64,000 nucleotides of DNA. It comes from Castellaniella sp040276065 (GTDB taxonomy: Bacteria; Pseudomonadota; Gammaproteobacteria; Burkholderiales; Burkholderiaceae_B). A program made the position numbers and the translations under genes. Below the pieces are notes generated by a model, which saw nothing but the letters and a program-made list of their open reading frames with translations, was not told where the DNA came from and ran no database searches. Location of the stretch: positions 62,001 through 126,000 of the forward strand of contig NZ_JBELOI010000003.1 of assembly GCF_040276065.1 (NCBI RefSeq), in the 5' to 3' direction. Shown here piece after piece: positions 29,404 through 38,235 of the stretch. Numbering within the stretch: the stretch's first letter is position 1; every line of letters begins with the position of its first letter.

Positions 29404-30476
29404 CTCTCACCACCCACATCAGGAAATTCCTGCCGCTGATCCTCGTCGCCCTCATCGCCGTCGGCGCCTACGGTATCTGGCACTGGTCCCAGGACCAAGG
29501 TCCAGGGCCCGGCTTCGAGCGGGGCAACGGCCGGCTCGAAGCCACCGAAATCGACATCGCGACTCGGCTACCAGGCCGCATCGAACAAATCCTGGTCAAC
29601 GAAGGCGATTTCGTGCAAGCGGGGCAAACCCTGGCCGTCATGAATCTGGACTCCCTCAAGGCTCAACTCGACGAAGCCCGCGCCCGCGAGCGCCAGGCCG
29701 GCCACGCCGCAATCGCCGCACAGGCCCAGGTCGCTCTGCGGCAAAGCGATGCCGCCACGGCGCAAGCCATCGTCAAGCAGCGGGAAAGCGATCTGTTCGC
29801 CGCGCGGCAGCGCTTGAACCGCTCCCGCTCACTGGCCCAGCGCGGAGCCGCCTCGCAACAAGAGCTGGACGACGACCAGGCGCGCCTATACAGCGCCGAG
29901 GCGGGGCTGGCCGCCGCACAGGCTCAAGTCGTGTCTGCCCAGGCCGGCATCTCCGCCGCACAGGCCGACCGGATCGGCGCTGAATCGGCCGTGGCGGCCG
30001 CCGCCGCCACCGTCGCCCGCATCCAGGCCGACCTCGAAGACAGCCGCCTGAAAGCGCCACGCGACGGCCGCATCCAGATGCGTGTCGCCCAACCCGGGGA
30101 GGTCCTGGGCGCCGGCGGACGTGTGCTCAACCTGTTGGACCTGGCCGACGTGACCATGACCTTCTTTATGCCCGAAACGGTCGCCGGACGTCTGGCCATG
30201 GGCAGTGAGGTACGCATCGTGCTGGATGCCGCCCCTCAATACGCGATCCCCGCCGAAATATCCTTCGTCGCCGGCCAGGCGCAATTCACCCCCAAAACCG
30301 TGGAGACCGCGAGCGAACGCCAAAAGCTCATGTTCCGTGTCAAGGCACGCATTCCACGAGACCTTCTGCTCAAGCACCTGGAACACGTCAAAACCGGCCT
30401 GCCCGGTGTCGCCTGGGTGCGCACCGACGCCTCGCTGCCCTGGCCGGCGTCACTGACCACCCGCCTGCCCGAGTGA
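29400..30476 (+). CDS. HlyD-family membrane fusion protein (YhiI-like)
   Basis: A 358-residue periplasmic adaptor with one N-terminal membrane anchor (about 8-27), a lipoyl-like half motif (RLPGRIEQILVNEGDFVQAG), a long Ala/Gln-rich coiled coil (about 78-190) and a second lipoyl half (DSRLKAPRDGRIQMRVAQPG). It links inner-membrane ABC components with the upstream NodT-type channel. The order fusion protein, double ATPase, permease equals yhiI-rbbA-yhhJ of E. coli. Confidence 0.9.
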   Translation: MTLTTHIRKFLPLILVALIAVGAYGIWHWSQDQGPGPGFERGNGRLEATEIDIATRLPGRIEQILVNEGDFVQAGQTLAVMNLDSLKAQLDEARARERQAGHAAIAAQAQVALRQSDAATAQAIVKQRESDLFAARQRLNRSRSLAQRGAASQQELDDDQARLYSAEAGLAAAQAQVVSAQAGISAAQADRIGAESAVAAAAATVARIQADLEDSRLKAPRDGRIQMRVAQPGEVLGAGGRVLNLLDLADVTMTFFMPETVAGRLAMGSEVRIVLDAAPQYAIPAEISFVAGQAQFTPKTVETASERQKLMFRVKARIPRDLLLKHLEHVKTGLPGVAWVRTDASLPWPASLTTRLPE

Positions 30477-30480
30477 GCCG

Positions 30481-33252
30481 ATGAGACGGCACGCTTTCGT
30501 GGCGCGGATCCAGGGGTTGAACCACCGCTACGGCAAAACCCAGGCGCTGGAGCACATCGACCTCGACATTCCGGCAGGCCGCATGATCGGCCTCATCGGC
30601 CCGGACGGCGTGGGCAAATCCACACTTCTGTCGATCCTGGCCGGCGCGCGGATCATCCAGGATGGGCGGGTCGAGGTCCTGGGCGGCAATATGGCGCAAC
30701 GCGCCCACCGCGGCCGAACCTGTCCGCGTATCGCCTACATGCCACAAGGCTTGGGAAAAAACCTCTATCCCACGCTGTCGGTCGAGGAAAACCTGCAGTT
30801 CTTCGCCCGCCTGTTCGGTCATGGGGCGGCCGAGCACCGCCGCCGCATCGACGAGTTGACGCGCAGCACCGGCCTGTATCCCTTCCTGTCGCGTCCGGCC
30901 GGCAAGCTCTCCGGAGGCATGAAACAAAAGCTCAGCCTGTGCTGCGCTCTGATCCACGACCCGGACTTCCTGATCCTGGACGAACCGACGACCGGCGTGG
31001 ACCCCCTGGCTCGCGCTCAATTCTGGGACCTGATCGCCCGCATCCGCGGTGGCGCATCCAGCGGCCAGCCGACCCTGGAAAGCGCCACAAGCGTCATCGT
31101 CGCCACCGCCTACATGGACGAGGCACAAGGCGCCGACTGGCTGATCGCCATGGACGAAGGCCGTGTCCTCGCGACCGGCACGCCGGCTGAACTGTTGGCC
31201 AGCACGGGGCAGGCAACGCTGGAATCCGCCTTCATCGGCCTGCTGCCTGCCGCCAAGCGCGCGCGTCACGCGCCCGTCGACATCCCTCCATTGCCCGACG
31301 ACACCGCCGACGATATCGCGATCGAAGCCCATGATCTGACCATGCGCTTCGGCAACTTCGTCGCGGTCGACCACGTCAGTTTCCGCATTCGCCGGGGCGA
31401 AATTTTCGGCTTTCTCGGCTCGAACGGCTGCGGCAAAACCACCACCATGAAAATGCTGACCGGACTGCTGCCGGCCAGTGAGGGCCGGGCCTGGCTGTTC
31501 GGCCGCGAAATCGACCCCGATGACCTGGGGGTGCGCCGTCGGGTCGGCTATATGTCGCAGTCCTTTTCGCTCTATGGAGAACTGACCGTCCGGCAGAACC
31601 TGGTCCTGCACGCCCGCCTGTTTCAAGTCCCGCCCGACAAGATCGATGAACGGGTCCAGGCCATGGTGGTGCGGTTCGATCTGGTCGATGTGCTGGACAT
31701 GCTGCCCGTGAGTCTGCCGCTGGGCATACGCCAGCGCCTGTCATTGGCCGTGGCCATGGTTCACGAACCCGAGCTGCTGATTCTGGACGAACCGACCTCG
31801 GGCGTGGACCCTGTGGCGCGGGACGAATTCTGGCAGTTGCTGGTCACCCTATCACGGCGCGACCGGGTGACGATCTTCATTTCCACCCACTTCATGAACG
31901 AGGCCGAACGCTGCGATCGCATGTCCATGATGCATGCCGGCCGGGTGCTCGACAGCGATCGCCCGGCCGAATTGATGCGCAAACGTGGCGCCCACACCCT
32001 GGAGGAAGCCTTCATCGGCTACTTGCTGGAGGCTGAAAACAACCCGGCGCCCCCCGCGTACACCTCGGCCGGAGCAGTCGCACCCAGCGGTCGACTCGAC
32101 AGTGCGGCACCCACCGTCCGCATCCGCCCCTTCAGCCTCGCACGGCTGCTCAGCACCATGCGGCGCGAATCCATGGAACTACGGCGCGACCCGGTGCGCG
32201 GCACACTGGCCCTGCTGGGATCCCTGGTGCTGATGTTCGTGATCGGCTTCGGCATCAGCATGGATGTCGAGAATCTGCGCTTTGCGGTCCTCGACCGGGA
32301 TCAGAGCACCGTCAGTCGCGACTATGTGCTGAACCTCGCCGGATCGCGCTATTTCGTCGAACACCCCCCTATCCTCGACGAGGCCGACATGGATAGCCGC
32401 ATGCGCAGCGGCGAACTATCGCTGGCGATCGAAATTCCTCCGGGATTCGCCGGCGACCTGCTGCGCGGCCGCAGAGCGGAAATCAGCGCCTGGATCGACG
32501 GCGCCATGCCACAACGTGCCGAGACCGTCCAGGGCTACGTCCAGGGGATGCACCAGCATTGGTTGGCGCAACAAGCGCGCGAGCGCCTGGGCCTATCGGT
32601 GGCGGCCCAGGCAACCCTCGAGACCCGCTTTCGCTACAACCCGGATGTACGCAGCCTGCCTGCCATGGTGCCCGTGGTCATCCCGCTGCTGCTGATCATG
32701 CTGCCGGCCATGCTGACCGCACTGGCCGTGGTTCGTGAAAAGGAAATCGGCTCAATCATCAATCTGTACGTCACTCCCGTGACCCGCACGGAGTTTCTGC
32801 TGGGAAAACAGATCCCCTACATCGGCCTGGCCCTGCTGAACTTCGCGGCCATGTGCCTGTTGGCAGTCACCGTATTCGAGGTGCCGATCAAGGGCAGTGT
32901 CGCCACCCTGGCACTGACCGGCATTGTGTACTGCATCGCCTCCACCGGCCTGGGCCTGCTGGCCTCGGCCCTGACACGCAGCCAGATCGCCGCGATGTTC
33001 TTCACCATGATGGCCACCCTGATCCCGGCGGTCCAGTTCTCGGGCCTGATGGATCCAGTCAGCTCGATGGAGGGCCTGGGGCGGATCGTCGGCGAGGTCT
33101 ACCCGGCCGCCCACATGTTCACCATCAGCCGGGGGGTCTTCAACAAGGCGCTGGCATTCCGCGACCTGTGGCCGTCGATCTGGCCCATGGCGCTGTCCGT
33201 CCCGATCATCCTGGGCACAGCCATCGCCTTGCTTCGCAAGCAGGAACGCTGA
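30481..33252 (+). CDS. rbbA: RbbA/YhiH-like ABC protein: two ATPase domains fused to an ABC-2 permease
   Basis: At 923 residues it matches E. coli YhiH/RbbA (about 911). The first ATPase has Walker A GPDGVGKST (40-48) and LSGGMKQKLSL. The second, from about residue 280, has GSNGCGKTT and a Walker B LLILDEPTSGVDP, but its signature motif is degenerate (SLPLGIRQRLSLAV instead of LSGGQ). Residues about 555-923 form an ABC-2-type permease with a large periplasmic loop. RbbA was named for ribosome-bound ATPase activity, but the context here is export. It begins 4 bases after the fusion-protein gene. Confidence 0.88.
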   Translation: MRRHAFVARIQGLNHRYGKTQALEHIDLDIPAGRMIGLIGPDGVGKSTLLSILAGARIIQDGRVEVLGGNMAQRAHRGRTCPRIAYMPQGLGKNLYPTLSVEENLQFFARLFGHGAAEHRRRIDELTRSTGLYPFLSRPAGKLSGGMKQKLSLCCALIHDPDFLILDEPTTGVDPLARAQFWDLIARIRGGASSGQPTLESATSVIVATAYMDEAQGADWLIAMDEGRVLATGTPAELLASTGQATLESAFIGLLPAAKRARHAPVDIPPLPDDTADDIAIEAHDLTMRFGNFVAVDHVSFRIRRGEIFGFLGSNGCGKTTTMKMLTGLLPASEGRAWLFGREIDPDDLGVRRRVGYMSQSFSLYGELTVRQNLVLHARLFQVPPDKIDERVQAMVVRFDLVDVLDMLPVSLPLGIRQRLSLAVAMVHEPELLILDEPTSGVDPVARDEFWQLLVTLSRRDRVTIFISTHFMNEAERCDRMSMMHAGRVLDSDRPAELMRKRGAHTLEEAFIGYLLEAENNPAPPAYTSAGAVAPSGRLDSAAPTVRIRPFSLARLLSTMRRESMELRRDPVRGTLALLGSLVLMFVIGFGISMDVENLRFAVLDRDQSTVSRDYVLNLAGSRYFVEHPPILDEADMDSRMRSGELSLAIEIPPGFAGDLLRGRRAEISAWIDGAMPQRAETVQGYVQGMHQHWLAQQARERLGLSVAAQATLETRFRYNPDVRSLPAMVPVVIPLLLIMLPAMLTALAVVREKEIGSIINLYVTPVTRTEFLLGKQIPYIGLALLNFAAMCLLAVTVFEVPIKGSVATLALTGIVYCIASTGLGLLASALTRSQIAAMFFTMMATLIPAVQFSGLMDPVSSMEGLGRIVGEVYPAAHMFTISRGVFNKALAFRDLWPSIWPMALSVPIILGTAIALLRKQER

Positions 33253-33253
33253 G

Positions 33254-34384
33254 ATGGCGCCTCATTCCCTTCGAACGATCTGGTGGTTGGGCATTAAAGA
33301 ACTGTGGAGCCTATGGCGCGATCCCGTCATGCTCGTGCTGATCGCCTTTTCCTTCACGGTTTCGGTCTACACCGCCGCCACGGCAATCCCTGAAACCCTG
33401 CACCACGTCCCGATCGCCATCGTCGACGAGGACCATTCCCCGCTGTCGCAGCAAATCACGGCCGCCTTCTACCCTCCGCAATTCCTTTCGCCGGCCATGA
33501 TCGGCCAGGAGCAAGTGGATCCCGGCATGGACACCGGCCGCTATACCTTCGCGCTCAACATTCCACCGAATTTTCAGCGCAACGTGCTGGCCGGGCGGAC
33601 GGCGGAAATCCAGATCAACGTGGACGCGACGCGCATGAGCCAGGCGTTCACCGGCAACGCCCACATCCAGCAGATCATCCAAGGCGAGATCGAGGCGTTC
33701 ATGCGCGCGCGCCGACCGGCCAGCGTGCCGCCGGTGGAGCTGGTCCTGCGCGCGCGATTCAATCCTGCCCTGGAAAACGCCTGGTTCGGCAGCCTGATGC
33801 AGATCATCAACCAGATCACCATGCTGTCTCTGATCCTGACCGGTGCCGCTCTGATCCGCGAACGGGAGCATGGCACCATCGAACACTTGCTGGTCATGCC
33901 CGTGACGCCGAACCAGATCATGCTCTCGAAAGTCTGGTCCATGAGCCTGGTGGTGCTGGTCGCCGCCGCCCTGTCGCTCAACGGCATCGTGCGCGGCCTG
34001 CTGCAGGTGCCAATCGAGGGGTCGCTGCCGCTGTTCTTCGTCGGCACCACCCTGCACCTGTTCGCCATGACGGCCATGGGCATCTGGCTGGCCACCCTGG
34101 CGCGCAATATGCCCCAGTTCGGCATGCTGATGATCCTGATCCTGCTGCCCCTGCAGATGTTGTCGGGCGGCAGCACGCCGCGCGAGAGCATGCCGCCGTT
34201 CGTCCAGGACCTGATGCTGGCCGCTCCAACGACGCACTTTGTCGAGCTGGGGCAGGCGATCTTGTACCGCGGCGCCGGATTCAGCGTGGTCTGGCCGGCC
34301 TTCCTTTCCCTCCTGGCCATTGGCTCGATTATGTTCTACTTGTCCTTGCGGCGCTTTCGCACGGCCATCGGCGCCATGGCCTGA
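33254..34384 (+). CDS. ABC-2 type permease (YhhJ-like)
   Basis: A 376-residue ABC-2 permease with one N-terminal membrane helix, a large extracytoplasmic loop (about 50-180) and five C-terminal helices, including EREHGTIEHLLVMPVTPNQI, the usual signature of this family. It is the second permease half beside the RbbA-like protein and starts 1 base after its stop. The substrate is unknown. Confidence 0.92.
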   Translation: MAPHSLRTIWWLGIKELWSLWRDPVMLVLIAFSFTVSVYTAATAIPETLHHVPIAIVDEDHSPLSQQITAAFYPPQFLSPAMIGQEQVDPGMDTGRYTFALNIPPNFQRNVLAGRTAEIQINVDATRMSQAFTGNAHIQQIIQGEIEAFMRARRPASVPPVELVLRARFNPALENAWFGSLMQIINQITMLSLILTGAALIREREHGTIEHLLVMPVTPNQIMLSKVWSMSLVVLVAAALSLNGIVRGLLQVPIEGSLPLFFVGTTLHLFAMTAMGIWLATLARNMPQFGMLMILILLPLQMLSGGSTPRESMPPFVQDLMLAAPTTHFVELGQAILYRGAGFSVVWPAFLSLLAIGSIMFYLSLRRFRTAIGAMA

Positions 34385-34401
34385 AACGGCGGAACATTCC
34401 T

Positions 34402-35811
34402 ATGAGCGATCCCTCACTGAGCACCCTGCGCAACCGAACCTTCGATGAACTTGCCGTGGGCGACCATGCCCGCATCGAACGCACCCTCGGCATCCGCGAC
34501 ATCCAACTATTCGCAGCCGTCTCGGGCGACGTCAACCCCCAGCATCTGGACCCCGACTACGCCGCCCACACCCCATTCCACGGCATCATCGCCCATGGCA
34601 TGTGGGGCGCCTCACTGATCTCGGCCGTGCTGGGCACACAACTGCCGGGTCCCGGCACCATCTACTTGAGCCAGAGCCTGAATTTCCGCGCACCGGTGCG
34701 CGTGGGCGACAGGGTCACCGTCGAGGTCCGGGTCACGGATCTGGAAAAGGCGCAACAGCGCGTCCGCCTGGCCTGCATCTGCACGCTGCCAGACGGCACG
34801 GTCGCCATCGAGGGCGAGGCCCTCGTCCAGGCCCCCGAGGAACCCGTCGAACGCATCCGCACCACGCTGCCCGACATCCACATCCGGGAGCCGGCCGAAA
34901 ATGGCCTCCGCACCCTGCTCGCCCACGTCCGCACGCTGGACGCAATTCGGGTGGCCGTTGTCCACCCCTGCGACGAGATCAGCTTGAAGGCGGCGCTCGA
35001 TGCGCACCACGAGGGCCTGATCGAACCCGTTCTGGTCGCCCCACGAGCCCGGCTCGAGCAGGCCGCGCAAAGCCTGGGAGCGACGCTTGATGGATTGGAT
35101 ATTCGCGATGTGCCTCATAGCCATGCCGCTGCCGACCAGGCCGTCGCATTGGTCCGCGCCGGCGAGGTCGAGGCGCTGATGAAAGGCAGTCTGCACACCG
35201 ACGAGCTGATGGCGGCCGTGGTACGCCGCGATGGGCTGCGCACCAAACGCCGGGTCAGCCACTGCTACCTGATGCAGACACCGCAGTACCCGCGCCCCTT
35301 CATCATCACCGACGCCGCCATCAATATCGCGCCGACGCTCGACCAGAAGGCCGACATCATCCGCAACGCCATCGACCTGGCCCACGCGATCGGTGTGAGC
35401 GACCCGCGCGTGGCCATCCTCGCCGCGGTGGAAACGGTCAGCGCCGCCATGCCCGCGACTCTGGACGCGGCCGCCCTGTGCAAGATGGCTGACCGCGGCC
35501 AGATCAGCGGCGGGCGTCTGGACGGACCGCTCGCCTTCGACAACGCAATCTCACAGGCCGCGGCCCGCATCAAGGGCATCCACTCGGATGTCGCCGGCCA
35601 AGCTGACATCCTGGTGGCGCCCGACCTGGAAAGCGGCAATATGCTGGCCAAACAATTGATGTACCTGGGAGACGCCGCCAGCGCCGGCCTGGTACTCGGC
35701 GCCCGCGTGCCGATCGTCCTGACCAGCCGGGCCGACACCTACGAATCGCGCATCGCATCCTGCGCCCTGGCGCTGCTGCTGGCGCACCACTATCGGAGCG
35801 CTCCGCCATGA
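34402..35811 (+). CDS. MaoC-like enoyl-CoA hydratase fused to phosphate acetyl/butyryltransferase
   Basis: Residues 1 to about 150 are a MaoC/hotdog hydratase domain with the catalytic pattern GDVNPQHLDPDYAAHTPFHG-IIAHGM. Residues about 160-469 are a PTA/PTB phosphotransacylase (MKGSLHTDELMAAV, SHCYLMQTP, ITDAAINIAPTL). The fused form is a known family; the hydratase yields (R)-3-hydroxyacyl-CoA, and the second domain converts acyl-CoA and phosphate to acyl phosphate. With the downstream kinase (4-base overlap) it would make ATP from acyl-CoA, and with the PHA synthase it would supply monomer. Confidence 0.9.
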   Translation: MSDPSLSTLRNRTFDELAVGDHARIERTLGIRDIQLFAAVSGDVNPQHLDPDYAAHTPFHGIIAHGMWGASLISAVLGTQLPGPGTIYLSQSLNFRAPVRVGDRVTVEVRVTDLEKAQQRVRLACICTLPDGTVAIEGEALVQAPEEPVERIRTTLPDIHIREPAENGLRTLLAHVRTLDAIRVAVVHPCDEISLKAALDAHHEGLIEPVLVAPRARLEQAAQSLGATLDGLDIRDVPHSHAAADQAVALVRAGEVEALMKGSLHTDELMAAVVRRDGLRTKRRVSHCYLMQTPQYPRPFIITDAAINIAPTLDQKADIIRNAIDLAHAIGVSDPRVAILAAVETVSAAMPATLDAAALCKMADRGQISGGRLDGPLAFDNAISQAAARIKGIHSDVAGQADILVAPDLESGNMLAKQLMYLGDAASAGLVLGARVPIVLTSRADTYESRIASCALALLLAHHYRSAPP

Positions 35812-37028
35812 CCTTCGAGCACCCTGCGCCGCAGGAATTGATCCTGGTCCTGAACTGCGGCTCGTCGAGCATCAAGTTCGCCCTGTTCGATGCCGCAGCG
35901 GATCCACCCCCACGGCGTCCCGCCTGGAACGGCAAGGTCCAGGGAATCGGCGGCACACGACCGGATTTCGGTGAAACCGGCGTGACGGCGTTTCCGATCG
36001 ATCTCGACGAGGCCCACCCCTACCGCAGCGCCCTGGATCTGATCCTGCGGCGCGTGCGGGCCCGCCTGGGCCAGGGTCGCCTCGTGGCCGCCGCCCACCG
36101 GGTCGTGCACGGCGGTCGCCGATACTCCACGCCGGCGCGCATCGACGCCGCCACGCTAGAGGACCTGCGCAGCTACATCCCCTTGGCGCCGCTGCACCAG
36201 CCTTTTGCGCTCGAGGCCATCGACATCCTGCTGCGCCAGCAGCCAGAGCTGCCCCAGATCGCATGCTTCGACACGGCATTCCACCATACGATGCCACAAG
36301 TCGAGCAGATGCTGCCCCTGCCCTACGATGCCTGGGAACGGGGCCTGCGCCGCTACGGCTTCCATGGCCTGTCCTACGAATACCTGTCCATCGCCCTGGC
36401 CGAGCGGCACGGAGAGCTCGCACATGGCCGGCTGATCGCGGCCCACCTGGGCAGCGGCGCCAGCCTGTGCGCCATGCGCGAACTGCGCAGCCAGGCGACC
36501 ACCATGGGCTTTTCCTCGCTGGATGGCCTGATGATGGGCACCCGCACCGGCGCCCTGGATCCGGGAGCCTTGCTCTATCTGATGGAGATCGAGCGGCTCA
36601 GCCTCGAGGACGTCGGCCGGATTCTGTACCATGAATCCGGCCTGAAGGGCGTGTCGGGCATCTCGGCCGATCCCCGCGACCTGCTGGCGGCGGAAGCCCA
36701 GGCGCCACGCGCCCGGCTGGCCCTGGACCTGTATGTGCGCCGAATCGTGCGTGAGATCGGCGCGCTGACGGCCGTGCTGGGCGGGCTGGACATGTTGGTC
36801 TTCACGGCCGGAATCGGCGAACACAGTGTCGAGCTGCGCCGGCGTGTCTGCGAGGGCCTGGCCTGGCTGGGCGTGTCGCTGGATCCGGAGGCCAATGCGG
36901 CGCAGGCCACGACCCTCTCGATCGCCAGCAGTGCCGTGCGAGTCGCCATGGAGCCCACCAACGAAGAATGGGTCGCGGCCCGCCACGCAGGCGACCTGCT
37001 GGCCCGCGCGCGGGCGACCTTGTCCTAA
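35808..37028 (+). CDS. ackA: Acetate (or short-chain acyl) kinase
   Basis: A 406-residue acetokinase with the N-terminal phosphate-binding motif LVLNCGSSSIKF, the family signature around DTAFHHTMP, RYGFHGLSYEY, GSGASLCAM and FTAGIGEHS. It makes ATP and acetate from acetyl phosphate or the reverse. The 4-base overlap with the phosphotransacylase gene shows they work as a pair. Propionate or butyrate use cannot be excluded. Confidence 0.93.
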   Translation: MTFEHPAPQELILVLNCGSSSIKFALFDAAADPPPRRPAWNGKVQGIGGTRPDFGETGVTAFPIDLDEAHPYRSALDLILRRVRARLGQGRLVAAAHRVVHGGRRYSTPARIDAATLEDLRSYIPLAPLHQPFALEAIDILLRQQPELPQIACFDTAFHHTMPQVEQMLPLPYDAWERGLRRYGFHGLSYEYLSIALAERHGELAHGRLIAAHLGSGASLCAMRELRSQATTMGFSSLDGLMMGTRTGALDPGALLYLMEIERLSLEDVGRILYHESGLKGVSGISADPRDLLAAEAQAPRARLALDLYVRRIVREIGALTAVLGGLDMLVFTAGIGEHSVELRRRVCEGLAWLGVSLDPEANAAQATTLSIASSAVRVAMEPTNEEWVAARHAGDLLARARATLS

Positions 37029-37033
37029 CTCAA

Positions 37034-37074
37034 GGCTGGCGGACGGACAAACCCCTATCATGGGGCTGCCAGCC
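37034..37074 (+). terminator. Stem-loop between ackA and the small membrane protein gene
   Basis: GGCTGGC and GCCAGCC enclose a second CCCC/GGGG pairing. There is no T-run, so it may be an RNA-processing or partial termination structure rather than a full terminator. Confidence 0.35.
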
Positions 37075-37096
37075 ACTCTACGTCGAGGCCCACTGA

Positions 37097-37264
37097 ATGT
37101 TCCTGCACAACAACACGATTCTGGTGATCTTCATCCTCGGCGTCATCGCCACCTTCATCGGTTTCGGCATGCGCGATCGCAATCCAGGCATCGTCCTGCT
37201 GGGGATCGGCTTTCTGGCTGTCCTGTACGCCATCATCGGCAAGGCCATCGACGTCTTCGGCTAA
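37097..37264 (+). CDS. Small membrane protein (55 aa)
   Basis: The frame starts with MFLHNNTILVIFILGVIATF and ends at TAA. Two hydrophobic helices (about 7-24 and 31-49) are separated by a short MRDRNPG loop, with a polar end IGKAIDVFG. A GAGG lies 9 bases before the ATG. Its stop codon overlaps the stop codon of the convergent apbE gene (CTAA shared), as expected for two real genes packed tail to tail. No function can be assigned; it may be transcribed with the ackA operon. Confidence 0.7.
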   Translation: MFLHNNTILVIFILGVIATFIGFGMRDRNPGIVLLGIGFLAVLYAIIGKAIDVFG

Positions 37265-38235
37265 GCGAGCGCCGGTCCGCCCCGATCCTCACCAAAGCGG
37301 CCCACCCCCCACTCAACCAGCTGCCCCTCGCGGCGCAACAGGAACAAGGCCTCCAGTCCCTGGCGCTGCGCCAGCGCCGGCCCCTCGCCGGGGCCGGCCA
37401 CCAGCAGCGCCGTGGCCCAGGCATCCGCGCTCATGCAGTCGGCCGCCAGCACCGTGACGGATGCGACGGCATTGCGCACCGGCGCCACACGGCGCCCATC
37501 CATGGAGTGCGCGAGGCGCTCGGACCCCAAGCGGAACCAGCGCCGGTAGTCCCCCGAAGTCGCCACGGACAGATCCACGAGCTCGATCACCCCCCGGGCG
37601 GCACGCACACCGTCGCGCGGACTCTCCAGGGCCACGGCCCAAGGCTGCCCGTCCTCCCGCCCGCCCAGCGCCCGCAGCTCGCCATCCAACGATAGCAAGG
37701 CATGGCCGATCCCGTGTCGCTCCATCACGGCCGCCATGAGGTCCACGGCATAGCCCTTGGCGATCCCGCACAAATCCAGGATCATGGGCGCTTGCTTGCA
37801 GGCCCGGCCGCGCGCGCGATCCAGGGTGAGGGCACGATGCGCAAAATGATGCTCCGCGACCGCCTGACGAACAGCCTCGGGATCCGGCGCATCCCGTTCC
37901 GCGCCAAACCCCCAGGCGTTCACCAGCCCGCCGACGGCCGCGTCGAAGGCGCCGCCGCTGCGGCGGCCAACATCCAGGGCGCATGCCAGCACGGCCAGAA
38001 TGTCCGGTGGCAGGGCCACCCACTCGCCAGGTGCGGCCCGGTTCAGGCGCATCAGATCGCTGTCCGCTTGCCATGGGGACATCTGCCGATCCACGCAGGC
38101 CACCGCCTCCTCGAGCTCGCGTGCAAGCGCCTGATGATCGGTGCCGACACCGGCCCGATAGCGCGCGGACCAGCGGGTCCCCATCGTCGGGCCGCTCAAT
38201 ACGGACATCCCGGCCTCAGAACACGTCTTCGGCAT
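37261..38235 (-). CDS. apbE: FAD:protein FMN transferase ApbE
   Basis: ApbE covalently attaches FMN from FAD to Thr or Ser of target proteins. The 324-residue frame from 38235 (AAGGAGG 5 bases upstream) has the family motifs GPTMGTRW, GAFDAAVGGLVNAWGFG, LDLCGIAKGYAVD, SLDGELRALG and SVTVLAADCMSADAWATALLV. ATG 38208 is an alternative start and avoids the 20-base overlap with the upstream gene. Neither start gives a signal peptide or lipobox, unusual because most ApbE proteins act in the periplasm. The likely substrate is the DUF2271 protein of the same operon. Confidence 0.9.
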   Translation of the reverse strand: MPKTCSEAGMSVLSGPTMGTRWSARYRAGVGTDHQALARELEEAVACVDRQMSPWQADSDLMRLNRAAPGEWVALPPDILAVLACALDVGRRSGGAFDAAVGGLVNAWGFGAERDAPDPEAVRQAVAEHHFAHRALTLDRARGRACKQAPMILDLCGIAKGYAVDLMAAVMERHGIGHALLSLDGELRALGGREDGQPWAVALESPRDGVRAARGVIELVDLSVATSGDYRRWFRLGSERLAHSMDGRRVAPVRNAVASVTVLAADCMSADAWATALLVAGPGEGPALAQRQGLEALFLLRREGQLVEWGVGRFGEDRGGPALA

